NCBI RefSeq assembly: GCF_003002025.1 | Contig: NZ_PVZB01000003.1 | Location: 355,516 to 419,515, forward strand | DNA: 64,000 bases | Direction of reading: 5' to 3' | From: Paraburkholderia sp. BL25I1N1 | GTDB taxonomy: Bacteria; Pseudomonadota; Gammaproteobacteria; Burkholderiales; Burkholderiaceae | In this document: positions 15,932 to 25,132 of the stretch, in pieces | How positions within the stretch are numbered: position 1 is the stretch's first letter | How the letters are laid out: every line of letters begins with the position of its first letter | Notes under the pieces: generated by a model | The model's input: only the letters and a program-made list of their open reading frames with translations | Database searches by the model: none | What the model was told of the DNA's origin: nothing | Position numbers and translations under genes: made by a program

Positions 15932-18739
15932 CTATTTCACCGATGCGTGCGCCGGTTCGGCAGCCGGCGCCGGTTCGGCCGGGCGTGCCGGCGCGGTGGC
16001 TTGCGCCGAAGGTGACGTCGGGATCGGCGCCTGATCTGTTTCGCCCGCCAGCGGCACGTTGCCCGACGCGCTCATCGCGCGCGGCTGCAACAGCAGCGCA
16101 ACCAGCCCGGTCCAGCCGGTCTGATGCGAAGCGCCCACGCCGCGCCCGTTATCGCCATGGAAATACTCGTGAAACAGGATCAGGTCACGCGAGCGCGGGT
16201 CGGCCTGCAATTGCGGATAAGCGCCCATGACCGGACGCTCGCCGTCCTTGTTCTTGAGGAACAGCGTGGTGCAGCGGCGCGCCAGTTCGTCGGCAATCTG
16301 GCTCAGCGAGAACTTCTCGCCCGAACCGGTCGGATACTCGACTTTGAACTCCTCGCCGTAATAGCGGTGAAATTCGTATAGCGACTCGATCAGCAGATAG
16401 TTCACCGGCATCCATACCGGACCGCGCCAGTTCGAATTGCCGCCGAACACACGCGTATCCGATTCGGCCGGCAGATACTTCACAGTGAAACTGTCGCCGT
16501 TGTGGTTGAACACGAACGGATGATCGCGATGGTATTGCGACAGCGCCCGCACGCCATGATCGGAAAGGAATTCGCTTTCGTCCAGCGCGCGGCGCAACAA
16601 CGCTTTCATGCGATGCCCGCGCAACAGCGAGAGCAGCAGCGCATTGCCCTTGCCCGGCTCGTTCCAGCGCGAGACCAGCCTCGCGAGATCGGGGCGGTGT
16701 TCGAGGAACCAGACCAGCCGTTCGCGCAAACCGGGCAAGCCGCCGTGCAGACGCTCTTCGAGCACGTGCACCGCAAATAGCGGAATCAGACCCACGATCG
16801 AGCGCAGCCGCATGGGAATGCTGCTGCCGTCCGGCAGGCGCAGCTTGTCGTAGAAGAACTCGTCTTCGCTGTCCCACAGGCCCGTTTCGCAGCCGTCGTC
16901 GCAACTCACGGCCTCGGCGATATACAGAAAATGCTCGAAGAACTTCACGCCGATGTCGACGAAAACATGATTGGCGTAGGCGAGTTCCAGCGCGATACGC
17001 ATCAGGTCGAGCGCGTACGCGGCCATCCACGCCGTACCGTCGGACTGGTCGATGTGCCCGCCGGTCGGCAACGGCGATGAGCGATCGAAGATCCCGACGT
17101 TATCCAGCCCGAGAAAGCCGCCCTGAAAAATATTGTGGCCGTCGGCGTCCTTGCGGTTCACCCACCACGAGAAATTCAGCAGTAGCTTATGGAAGACAAG
17201 TTCCAGAAAATCGCGATCCGCCTTGCCGGTGAGCGCGCGGTCGATTTCATACACGCGCCACGCGGCCCACGCATGCACGGGCGGATTGGCGTCGCCGAGC
17301 GCCCATTCATAAGCGGGAATCTGACCGTTCGGATGCTGATAGCGGTCCTTCACCAGCAACAGCAGTTGCCGTTTCGCGAACGCCGGGTCGATCAGCGCGA
17401 ATGCGGCCGCATGAAATGCCAGATCCCACGACGCATACCACGGGTATTCCCACTTATCCGGCATCGACACGATGTCCGCGTTGCACAGGTGCCGCCAATC
17501 CCTGTTGCGGCCCTGCTTGCGGCCGGCGGGCGGCGTCGGCTGAAGCGGATCGCCTTCGAGCCAGCGCTGCACGTCGTACTGGTAGTACTGCTTCGACCAC
17601 AACATGCCGGCGAGCGCCTGACGCTGCACGAGACGCGCGTCGGGATCGGCGATCTCGTGTTGCAGCGCGCCATAGAATTCGTCGGCCTCGGCGATACGGC
17701 GCGCGAAGACCGCGTCGGCATCGAGTTGCGCGTCGTCGGGACTCGACTGCGGACGCCAGCGCATGTACACCACGGCGCGGCCATACGGTTCGAGCTCGAT
17801 CGCGGCATGCGCGCCGGCCTTGGTGCCGGCGTCGCGGCGGATCGCCTGCTCATTGCCATGCACGAGGTAATCGTTGAAGCCGTCCTTGTACGGCCCCGCA
17901 CCGTCCATGTTGAAGAGACGCTTGACGTTCGTGTCGTTCTCGCAGAAAAGCCACGTCATCTGCGGCACGTCTTTCGACCAGGCCGTCACGACAATCGGCT
18001 CATGCCCATGCTGATGCCCAACCACCTGCGCCTCGCCATTGTGGTCCGTGCCGGCGACGAGTGAGGGCTTGTCCTTGTTCTCTTTCCACGACCACGAATT
18101 GCGCGCCCAGATTTGCGGCAGCACGTCGAGCGAGGCCGCCTGATCCGCGCGATTCTCGATGGTCACGCGCATGAGGATGTCGTCAGGCGCGTGTTTGGCG
18201 TATTCCACCTGCACGTCGAAGTAGCGCGAATCGTCGAACACGCCCGTGTCGAGAATTTCGTACTCCGGCATGTCGCCGCCACGGCGCGCGTTTTCCTGAA
18301 CGAGATCGTCGTACGGATAGGCGGCGTGCGGATACTTGTAGAGCATGCGCATGTACGAATGTGTCGGCGTGCCGTCGACGTAGAAGTACAGCTCCTTCAC
18401 GTCCTCGCCATGATTGCCTTGCGCATTCGTGACGCCGAACAGGCGCTCTTTCAGGATCGCGTCGTTGCGATTCCATAGCGCTAGCGAAACGCACCAGCTT
18501 AGCGTGTCGTCGCCGAAGCCCGCAATGCCGTCCTCACCCCAGCGATACGCGCGGCTGCGCGCATGGTCGTGCGGAAAATAGTCCCAGGCGGTGCCGTCCG
18601 GGCTGTAATCCTCGCGCACCGTGCCCCATTGCCGCTCGCTGAGATAGGGGCCCCAGCGCTGCCAATGCGCACAGTCGGCCGAATGCAGCCGTGAACCTTC
18701 AATGGTGGCGAGCAGATTGGCAGCGCGCAGCGGTGGCAT
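15932..18739 (-). CDS. Large MGH1-type / GH63-like glycosidase
   Basis: A 935-residue cytoplasmic-looking protein with an N-terminal beta-sandwich (WGPYLSERQWGTVREDYSPDG, and TLSWCVSLALWN) and a C-terminal (alpha/alpha)6 barrel typical of GH63-like glucosidases. Barrel landmarks include KWEYPWYASWDLAFHAAAFA, GQIPAYEWALGDANPPVHAWA, DQSDGTAWMAAYALDLM and GNSNWRGPVWMPVNYLL; acidic residues in these segments are the likely catalytic pair. The final 45 residues are Pro/Ala/Thr-rich. ATG at 18739 was chosen because AAGGA lies 7 nt upstream; a GTG 36 nt earlier has no good site. It sits next to a debranching enzyme and upstream of zwf, so a role in releasing glucose from glycogen-like or compatible-solute oligosaccharides is inferred. 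Confidence 0.85.
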   Translation of the reverse strand: MPPLRAANLLATIEGSRLHSADCAHWQRWGPYLSERQWGTVREDYSPDGTAWDYFPHDHARSRAYRWGEDGIAGFGDDTLSWCVSLALWNRNDAILKERLFGVTNAQGNHGEDVKELYFYVDGTPTHSYMRMLYKYPHAAYPYDDLVQENARRGGDMPEYEILDTGVFDDSRYFDVQVEYAKHAPDDILMRVTIENRADQAASLDVLPQIWARNSWSWKENKDKPSLVAGTDHNGEAQVVGHQHGHEPIVVTAWSKDVPQMTWLFCENDTNVKRLFNMDGAGPYKDGFNDYLVHGNEQAIRRDAGTKAGAHAAIELEPYGRAVVYMRWRPQSSPDDAQLDADAVFARRIAEADEFYGALQHEIADPDARLVQRQALAGMLWSKQYYQYDVQRWLEGDPLQPTPPAGRKQGRNRDWRHLCNADIVSMPDKWEYPWYASWDLAFHAAAFALIDPAFAKRQLLLLVKDRYQHPNGQIPAYEWALGDANPPVHAWAAWRVYEIDRALTGKADRDFLELVFHKLLLNFSWWVNRKDADGHNIFQGGFLGLDNVGIFDRSSPLPTGGHIDQSDGTAWMAAYALDLMRIALELAYANHVFVDIGVKFFEHFLYIAEAVSCDDGCETGLWDSEDEFFYDKLRLPDGSSIPMRLRSIVGLIPLFAVHVLEERLHGGLPGLRERLVWFLEHRPDLARLVSRWNEPGKGNALLLSLLRGHRMKALLRRALDESEFLSDHGVRALSQYHRDHPFVFNHNGDSFTVKYLPAESDTRVFGGNSNWRGPVWMPVNYLLIESLYEFHRYYGEEFKVEYPTGSGEKFSLSQIADELARRCTTLFLKNKDGERPVMGAYPQLQADPRSRDLILFHEYFHGDNGRGVGASHQTGWTGLVALLLQPRAMSASGNVPLAGETDQAPIPTSPSAQATAPARPAEPAPAAEPAHASVK

Positions 18740-18790
18740 GACTACGTCCTTGCATTCGGCTTGGCGGTGGGACACACATCGTAGCGCGGT

Positions 18791-20776
18791 TTAGGCGCTG
18801 GCGGTCGCCAACCCGGCAAGCAGGTGTTCAATGCGCAGTAACTCACCGAGCGACCACGCCTGAAACGGCGTGCCGGCGGGTGCGTGCGGCGCATCGCCGT
18901 CGGCGATTTCGGAGAGATGGTCGAGACCGGCGTGATCGAGATGCGCGTGGAGCGGGTCGAGAAAGCGCGTTTTCGCCTGCGTGCGGGCGTCCGCCGCGCC
19001 GCCGTGGACTCGCAGCCATGCTTCGACGAACGGGCCGAGCAGCCACGGCCACACAGTTCCTTGATGATAGGCGCCGTCGCGCTCGAGCGGAGACCCGCCG
19101 TAATGTCCGCGATAGGCCCGATCGGACGGCGCGAGCGTCCTTAGGCCCAGCGGTGTGAGCAATTGCGTTTCGACCTGTTCGAGCACCGCGCGCGCCGCCG
19201 CGCCGTTGAGCAATGGGAACGGCAGGCCGCCTACGGCAAAGATCTGATTGGGCCGGATCGCGCGATCTATCGCGCCTTTCACATGGTCGACGTCCACGTT
19301 GTCGAACAGCGCTTGCGTTGACGGATCGACGAAGCGCTCATGAAACGCCTGGAGCGCCCGGTCGGCGGCCGGCTGCCATTGCGGATTCCATGTTGCTGCA
19401 ATGCGCAATGCGTTGATCCAGAGCGCCTGCACTTCAACCGGTTTGCCGATGCGCGGCGTGACCACCCAGTCGCCGACTTTCGCATCCATCCACGTGAGTT
19501 GCACGCCAGGTACACCGGCGTTCAGCAGGCCATCGTCGGCAGATGCCTGGATGTTGAAGCGCGTGCCTTCCGTGTAACCCGTGAGGATGGCTTCGCATGC
19601 CTGTTGCAGACGCTGCTGCGTTGCAGCGCTCGCGTGTGGCGTCGCCAGATAGTCGTGCACGGCGACGATGAACCACAACGAGGCGTCGACGGAGTTGTAT
19701 TCCGGTGTGTCGCCATAATCGGGAAAGCGGTTCGGCAACATGCCTTCCGACAACGTGCCCGACCATTCGAGCAGGATCGCTTCGGCGTCGTCGAGACGGT
19801 CCGAGGCGATCAGCAGGCCGCGCATTGCAATGAAGGTGTCGCGGCCCCAGTCGGTGAACCACGGAAAACCCGCGAGGATCGTGCGGCCTTCGTTGCGGGT
19901 CACGACGTACGCGTCGGCGGAGCGTTGCAACCGCGAGCCGAGCGCGTCGCGGCGTTGTTGTTCGATACGCGCGAGCTCCGTGGCATGGATGGCCGCCGCT
20001 TTGGCGCTCGCCGGTTGCGTATCGCTCGTGGCGCCTGACGCGCTGAGGATCATCACCGCTTCACCATCGGCGAGATTGAAGCTGAACACGCCGGGCGTCG
20101 CGAGGTCCTCGCTGAAGTCGAGGCCGCGCTCCCGCTCACGGGCGTAGCAGAAGTTGCGATACCAGTCGGGCGCGTGCGTGTAGACGCCGTTGGTCGCGGC
20201 GTGGATCACCGGCAGGTCGCCGTAGGGTTGCCAACTCACGCTCGCCTGGTCGCCGCTCGTCTGCGCGTTGAAGTTGAAGGCGGCGTTCTCATGATGCAGC
20301 GCGTGGTAGTCGCGGCCCGATAGCAGCGGCCTGACTTTCAGCGTGAGTGCGTTCGTTTCAAGACCGGCTCCGGCAGCCGCTTCCAGACGCCAACGCAACA
20401 CCGTTTCGCGAGTCGCTTTGCTCACGAACACGTCAGCGGTCAATACGGCACTAGCACCGATCTGAATGCGCCATGTTGGCCACGGCTTCGTATCGAACGA
20501 GACAAGACTCGTGGTCAGGTCCGGATAGACAACGTCCGGCACGTATCGCTGCATGCTCAACGGAAAACGCGCGCCGTTCGCTTCGAGCCACGCCTCCGCG
20601 CCGTTGACCAACACCACGCGCCCGCCCGGCGCGCGAGTCGCGGTAAGCAGCAGCGCGTGATAGCGGCGCGTGCGCAGCGTGCCCACGGTGCCCGACGCGA
20701 AACCGCCGAAGCCATCCGCTTCCAGCCATTCGTCTTCGAGACGCGTGATGTCGAAGGGTCGTTCGATGTGTGTCAT
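18791..20776 (-). CDS. Amylo-alpha-1,6-glucosidase (bacterial glycogen-debranching enzyme)
   Basis: A 661-residue protein with the two-part architecture of the bacterial/archaeal debranching family. The N-terminal domain starts ITRLEDEWLEADGFGGFASGTVG and includes RRYHALL. The C-terminal (alpha/alpha)6 catalytic barrel shows AGFPWFTDWGRDTFIAMRGLL, FPDYGDTPEYNSVDASLWF and AYHQGTVWPWLLGPFVEAWL, which carry the catalytic acids. It hydrolyses alpha-1,6 branch points of glycogen-like glucans. It is immediately upstream (51 nt) of the GH63-like gene, and the two are likely one transcript. The start ATG lies in a poor ribosome-site context, but the conserved N-terminus supports it. Confidence 0.9.
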   Translation of the reverse strand: MTHIERPFDITRLEDEWLEADGFGGFASGTVGTLRTRRYHALLLTATRAPGGRVVLVNGAEAWLEANGARFPLSMQRYVPDVVYPDLTTSLVSFDTKPWPTWRIQIGASAVLTADVFVSKATRETVLRWRLEAAAGAGLETNALTLKVRPLLSGRDYHALHHENAAFNFNAQTSGDQASVSWQPYGDLPVIHAATNGVYTHAPDWYRNFCYARERERGLDFSEDLATPGVFSFNLADGEAVMILSASGATSDTQPASAKAAAIHATELARIEQQRRDALGSRLQRSADAYVVTRNEGRTILAGFPWFTDWGRDTFIAMRGLLIASDRLDDAEAILLEWSGTLSEGMLPNRFPDYGDTPEYNSVDASLWFIVAVHDYLATPHASAATQQRLQQACEAILTGYTEGTRFNIQASADDGLLNAGVPGVQLTWMDAKVGDWVVTPRIGKPVEVQALWINALRIAATWNPQWQPAADRALQAFHERFVDPSTQALFDNVDVDHVKGAIDRAIRPNQIFAVGGLPFPLLNGAAARAVLEQVETQLLTPLGLRTLAPSDRAYRGHYGGSPLERDGAYHQGTVWPWLLGPFVEAWLRVHGGAADARTQAKTRFLDPLHAHLDHAGLDHLSEIADGDAPHAPAGTPFQAWSLGELLRIEHLLAGLATASA

Positions 20777-20986
20777 GAACTTACAGGTTAGGCAAAGCCG
20801 TTCGTCTTTCAGTGCGCCTGAGTGTCAGGCATGAGGCGCTGCGGTGACCATTCTCCTACTTATCACTTTCCGCTTCCTTTCTAAAAACCGACTTATCGAC
20901 GCAAGTTTTACCACTCGCAAACGTTTCACAATTATTTCTTGAAAGGGTTGGAGACTGCACCCGCTTTCACGAATCTGGTTGCAGAC

Positions 20987-21301
20987 ATGAGAAGAAACAA
21001 ACGCCTCGCGAGTGCCGCTTTGGTTGCACTTGCAACTTTAGCGTTGAGCGGGTGCGGCGCGGATGATTCCACGCCGCCGGCAGCCTCTTCAACGCCGGCC
21101 GTTGCGAACAACGACATCGCATCAAATACGGCCGGCTCTCCGGCGACGCCACTGCTCAACGCATCTTCGCCGCTCGCAGCAGACCCCGCAGCGGCCTCCG
21201 ATCCGATCACGCAGAACATGCAAGTCAGTCTCGCCGCGGACAACCAGCAAGTCGCACCGGTCATGCACTACGCACCCGGCGATAGCGCCAACAGCAACTG
21301 A
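20987..21301 (+). CDS. Small low-complexity lipoprotein
   Basis: A 104-residue predicted lipoprotein. The N-terminus MRRNKRLASAALVALATLALSGCG is a lipoprotein signal peptide with lipobox LSGC. The mature part is Ala/Ser/Pro/Thr-rich with no recognisable domain and ends with HYAPGDSANSN. ATG at 20987 was chosen because the signal peptide begins there; a TTG 48 nt upstream would add a non-signal extension. It lies 57 nt ahead of the phospholipase C gene on the same strand, so co-transcription is likely. I do not recognise a function. Confidence 0.7.
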   Translation: MRRNKRLASAALVALATLALSGCGADDSTPPAASSTPAVANNDIASNTAGSPATPLLNASSPLAADPAAASDPITQNMQVSLAADNQQVAPVMHYAPGDSANSN

Positions 21302-21358
21302 CCCGATCCCAACGGCGCGCGTGGCGCGCTATTCTTCCTCCCCGCAGAAGGTGATTCG

Positions 21359-23512
21359 ATGACATCAAATAGCCGTCGCCGTTTCCTGCAGACCGTGGCT
21401 TCATCCGCCGGCGCTGCCGCCGCGCTGACCGCGCTGCCCGAGTCGATTCGCAATGCGCTCGCCGTTCCCGCGTTCTCGCGCACCGGCACGATCCGCGATG
21501 TCGAGCACATCGTCGTGTTCATGCAGGAGAACCGCTCGTTCGACCACTACTTCGGCCACATGCGCGGCGTGCGTGGCTACAACGACCGCTTCCCGATTCC
21601 GCTGCCGAACGGCAAGCCGGTGTGGTATCAACCGTCGAAGGAAGATCCGACCCAGCCGGTGCTGCCGTTCCATCTGAACACGGCGACCACCAGTGCGCAA
21701 TGCGTCGGCGATCTGGATCACTCCTGGTACAAGACTCATGCCGCGATCGACGGCGGCCGCTACGACCAGTGGCCCGCCAACAAGACCGACATGACGATGG
21801 GCTATCACCTGCGCAGCGACATTCCGTTCCACTACGCGCTGGCCGATGCGTTCACCATTTGCGACGCGTACTTCTGCTCGCTGCCGGGACCGACGCACCC
21901 CAACCGCTCGTATCTGATGACCGGCATGGTCGATCCGAGCGGCACGCTGGGTGGTCCGCTGCTCGACAACAACGATTTCGTCGACGGCGACGGCCCGCCG
22001 AATTATCAGTTGCTCTCGTGGACCACTTACCCGGAGCGTCTGCAATCCGCGGGCATTTCGTGGCAGGTGTACCAGCAGGGGCTGACTGGCGCCGATCCGT
22101 TGAACGGCAACTACGGCACCAACATCCTGCAGAACTTCACGAACTTCATCAATGCGCAACCGGGCTCGCCGTTGTATGAGCGCGCGCAAACCGTGCGCAC
22201 TATCGACGACCTGAAGGCCGACGTGCTGGCCAACAAGCTGCCGCAGGTGTCGTGGCTGTGCCCGCCGGCCGCCTACTCGGAACACCCGAGCTATACGCCC
22301 GCCTACGGCGCGGAGTACACCTCGCAGATTCTGGATGCGTTGACGTCGAATCCGGAAGTGTGGAGCAAGACCGTGCTGTTCATCATGTACGACGAGAACG
22401 ACGGCTTCTTCGATCACCTCGTGCCGCCGCAACCGGCGACGACCGGCGCGCAAGGCAAATCGACGGTCAGCACCGAAGGCGAAATTCACAACGTGGTGAA
22501 TCCGCTGCGCGGCGGCAGCTATACCGCCGACGGCCTGCCGTACGGCCTCGGACCGCGTGTGCCGATGACGATCGTGTCGCCGTGGAGCAAGGGCGGTTTT
22601 GTCTGCTCACAGGTGTTCGACCATACGTCGGTGATTCGCTTCATCGAAGCGCGCTTCGGCGTGTATGAGCCGAACATCACGGCGTGGCGCCGCGCGGTGT
22701 GCGGCGACCTGACCACGGCCTTCGACTTCCGCACGCCGGATTCGAAAGTGCCGCCGCTGCCGGACACGAGCAACTACAAGAGCATCGCCGACAACCAGTG
22801 CGCAACACAGCCGAAGCCGACTGTCCCCGCAACGCCGGGCACCATCGATCCGCAGGAAAGCGGCATTCGTTTCGCGCGCGCGTTGCCGTACGAGTTGCAT
22901 GTGAATGGCCAGGCCAACGACAAGAAAAATACGTTCGAGATCGCGATCGGCAACACCGGCGATCAGGGCGCGCATTTCTACATGTACGCGACGAATCGCA
23001 CGGATGGTCCGTGGCGCTACACCGTCGAAGCAGGCAAGTCGATCAACGAGACTTTCGATCTCACGATGACCAACGGCGTGTATAGCTTCGAAGTGTTCGG
23101 GCCGAACGGTTTCGTGCGCAAGTTCGCCGGCAACACGCAGCAGGCGACGGCACAGAACGCGCAGATCGCCGCCGGTCACGGTAAGAACAAACCGTCCGAG
23201 CCGGAAGTGAAGGTGCAGTACGACGCCGCGAACGGCAACGTGTTCCTGAAGTTCAGCAACAAGGGCAGCGGGATTGCGCGTCTGCTCGTGACGGACAACG
23301 CGTACGGCGCGCGCCCGCGTCCGGTGCTGGTGCCGGCCGGCGCGCATATCGAAGAAGCGTGGGTGCTGGCGTCGAGCCATCACTGGTACGACTTGACGGT
23401 GACGAGTAACGACGATGCAAGCTTCTCGCGCCGTGTTGCGGGTCACGTCGAGAATGGGCGGCCGAGCATTAGCGATCCGGCGGCGGTGGCGCCGGTGTTG
23501 GTGGTGAATTAA
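21359..23512 (+). CDS. plcN: Phosphocholine-specific phospholipase C, Tat-exported
   Basis: A 717-residue phosphoesterase-family phospholipase C that cleaves phosphatidylcholine or related lipids to diacylglycerol and phosphocholine. The N-terminus SRRRFLQTV is a twin-arginine signal. The catalytic domain starts at VEHIVVFMQENRSFDHYFG; the Glu-Asn and neighbouring residues are metal and active-site ligands. Further landmarks are DHSWYKTH, LPGPTHPNRSYLMTG, YDENDGFFDHL and TSVIRFIEARFG. Two C-terminal DUF756-type beta domains (about 500-710) complete the expected architecture. GAAGGTGA precedes the ATG. The symbol is by family resemblance; haemolytic versus non-haemolytic type cannot be decided here. 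Confidence 0.93.
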   Translation: MTSNSRRRFLQTVASSAGAAAALTALPESIRNALAVPAFSRTGTIRDVEHIVVFMQENRSFDHYFGHMRGVRGYNDRFPIPLPNGKPVWYQPSKEDPTQPVLPFHLNTATTSAQCVGDLDHSWYKTHAAIDGGRYDQWPANKTDMTMGYHLRSDIPFHYALADAFTICDAYFCSLPGPTHPNRSYLMTGMVDPSGTLGGPLLDNNDFVDGDGPPNYQLLSWTTYPERLQSAGISWQVYQQGLTGADPLNGNYGTNILQNFTNFINAQPGSPLYERAQTVRTIDDLKADVLANKLPQVSWLCPPAAYSEHPSYTPAYGAEYTSQILDALTSNPEVWSKTVLFIMYDENDGFFDHLVPPQPATTGAQGKSTVSTEGEIHNVVNPLRGGSYTADGLPYGLGPRVPMTIVSPWSKGGFVCSQVFDHTSVIRFIEARFGVYEPNITAWRRAVCGDLTTAFDFRTPDSKVPPLPDTSNYKSIADNQCATQPKPTVPATPGTIDPQESGIRFARALPYELHVNGQANDKKNTFEIAIGNTGDQGAHFYMYATNRTDGPWRYTVEAGKSINETFDLTMTNGVYSFEVFGPNGFVRKFAGNTQQATAQNAQIAAGHGKNKPSEPEVKVQYDAANGNVFLKFSNKGSGIARLLVTDNAYGARPRPVLVPAGAHIEEAWVLASSHHWYDLTVTSNDDASFSRRVAGHVENGRPSISDPAAVAPVLVVN

Positions 23513-23530
23513 GGGCGCTCGACGGTGAGC

Positions 23531-23567
23531 GGGCTTCGGTCAACACAGGCATGCTTGATCGAAGCCC
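23531..23567 (+). terminator. Long inverted repeat downstream of phospholipase C
   Basis: GGGCTTCGGTCAA (23531-23543) pairs with TTGATCGAAGCCC (23555-23567) in a 13-bp stem with one G-T wobble and an 11-nt loop, starting 18 nt after the stop codon. There is no T-tract, so it is either a factor-assisted terminator or a 3'-end stabiliser. Confidence 0.5.
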
Positions 23568-23658
23568 AGTACCGCTATGTGGTCACGCGAGACGTCCTGC
23601 ACGAAATGGCGGATAGGGTTACAGTCAGTGCTCCCCACTTCCTGCCGATGGACACATC

Positions 23659-23928
23659 ATGGACCGTAACGCATTCACCGAAAGCCTGACGAAAGAAGGT
23701 TTCCCTGACGCCGTGGTTGTCACGCGCGAGGCGAACGTCGAGATGGACGTTCACGAGCATCTATTCGAAGCCAGGGCCCTGATCCTGGAAGGCGAACTGA
23801 GCATCCGCGTGGACGACGAAGAGCGGGCGTATCGCGTCGGCGACGTCTTCCATTTGCCAGCGAACAAACCGCATTCGGAGCGATATGGTCCGAACGGCGT
23901 GACGTATCTGGTGGGAAGAAAGCAGTAA
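23659..23928 (+). CDS. Small cupin-domain protein
   Basis: An 89-residue single cupin barrel. Metal-ligand candidates are in NVEMDVHEHLFEARALILEGELSI, with His and Glu in cupin motif 1, and in HLPANKPHSERYGPNG, with a histidine in motif 2. Length is minimal for a one-domain cupin, and function cannot be inferred. It is preceded by about 145 nt containing the inverted repeat and appears to be an independent single gene. Confidence 0.8.
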   Translation: MDRNAFTESLTKEGFPDAVVVTREANVEMDVHEHLFEARALILEGELSIRVDDEERAYRVGDVFHLPANKPHSERYGPNGVTYLVGRKQ

Positions 23929-23986
23929 GAAGCAGTAAAGCGCGGCCTGAATGAAAAACCGCACGCGCCGGCCTGCATAAAAAACG

Positions 23987-25102
23987 TCAAGCCCCCAGCA
24001 AAACCCCGGTCCTGAAAGGGCGCGTACCCGTCACACGGCCGAGCGGCGCGCCGGCCGTCACGAAGCGAATCGCGCGCCGCATGTAAAACACGCCTTCCGT
24101 TTTACTGGCAATCGTCGTCGTCTCGTCGGTGAGCGGATCGACGATATCGAACAGCGCCTGGCCGACGCGAATCGTGTCGCCGATCTTCGCGCGATGAATC
24201 AGAATCCCGCTGACAGGCGCATAAAACTGCTCGCTACCGGCGAGCGGCGTGGCCGGCGAACGCAGCTCCGGCAAAGGCCTGACATCCAGCTTGATCGCCT
24301 TGCGCCACGCAAGATAATCGACAAGCGCGTCAGCATCTTCCTGAGCGATTTCGTAGGACACGTCACGCTGTCCGCGGCATTCGACGGTCACTGCAATCGC
24401 ACCGTGGGGCACCGGCTTATCGGCCGGCAGCTCCTGCTGCAATGTCCACCACAACAGGCTGTGCGTTTCATCGAACGATTCGCCGCCTGAATTGGTGGCA
24501 AGCAACGACGCCTGCGCGCCGAGATAGCGCGACAACGCTTCGAACTCCGGCCACGCCGCCTCGCTGGTGTAGAGATGCATGGCCGCTTCGAGCGAACAAT
24601 GCAGATCGATAATCACATCCGCATCGAACGAGAGCTTCAGCAACGCCAATTGCAGCGATTCGAACTCGGTCAATGGTTTCTGATCGGCCAGTTCGTCGGC
24701 AATCAATTGCCGCACCAGCCGCACGTTTTCGGTTGCATCTGAACCCAACGCTTCCTTGGCACGCGCGACCAATTTCGAAAACTGCGGGAAGTGGCGATTA
24801 AAATTCTTCCCGCTACCCAGATCGAAACGGCCGAGAAACTGGCCGAGCACGTATTGCCCGAGCCCGACCGGATTCGCCACCGGCACCAGCACGATTTCCG
24901 CGTTCAGCGCGCCCTGCTTTTCCAGTTCGAGCAAGCGACGTTTGAGCAGAACGGTCGTCAACATCGCAGGGGTTTCATCGGCATGCAGCGACGACTGGAT
25001 GTAAATCTTCTGCCCGCTATTCGCCGGGCCGAAATGAAACGACACCAGTTCGCGGTGCGTGCCGATAGCCGGCGAGAGAAGCGGAATCGATTGCCTGTTC
25101 AT
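23987..25102 (-). CDS. Succinylglutamate desuccinylase/aspartoacylase family deacylase (M14-like)
   Basis: A 371-residue zinc-dependent amide hydrolase of the AstE/aspartoacylase branch. Zinc ligands are visible as the His and Glu of SSLHADETPAM and the later histidine of VIIDLHCSLEAAMHLY. The substrate-binding segment is KNFNRHFPQF. The C-terminal about 90 residues form the family's beta-domain (YAPVSGILIHRAKIGDTIRVGQALFDIVDP). It lies 30 nt downstream of an amino-acid-type binding-protein gene on the same strand, so the pair probably handles an N-acylated amino acid or related compound. No arginine-succinyltransferase (ast) genes are nearby, so the AstE reaction itself is not supported. Confidence 0.88.
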   Translation of the reverse strand: MNRQSIPLLSPAIGTHRELVSFHFGPANSGQKIYIQSSLHADETPAMLTTVLLKRRLLELEKQGALNAEIVLVPVANPVGLGQYVLGQFLGRFDLGSGKNFNRHFPQFSKLVARAKEALGSDATENVRLVRQLIADELADQKPLTEFESLQLALLKLSFDADVIIDLHCSLEAAMHLYTSEAAWPEFEALSRYLGAQASLLATNSGGESFDETHSLLWWTLQQELPADKPVPHGAIAVTVECRGQRDVSYEIAQEDADALVDYLAWRKAIKLDVRPLPELRSPATPLAGSEQFYAPVSGILIHRAKIGDTIRVGQALFDIVDPLTDETTTIASKTEGVFYMRRAIRFVTAGAPLGRVTGTRPFRTGVLLGA

Positions 25103-25132
25103 GAGCGGAAGTCTGTAAAGAGAAGTCGGAAA

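Noticed and set aside
23944..23985. Possible terminator between the cupin and deacylase genes
   Set aside because: I found short complementary stretches but no stable stem or T-tract convincing enough to report.
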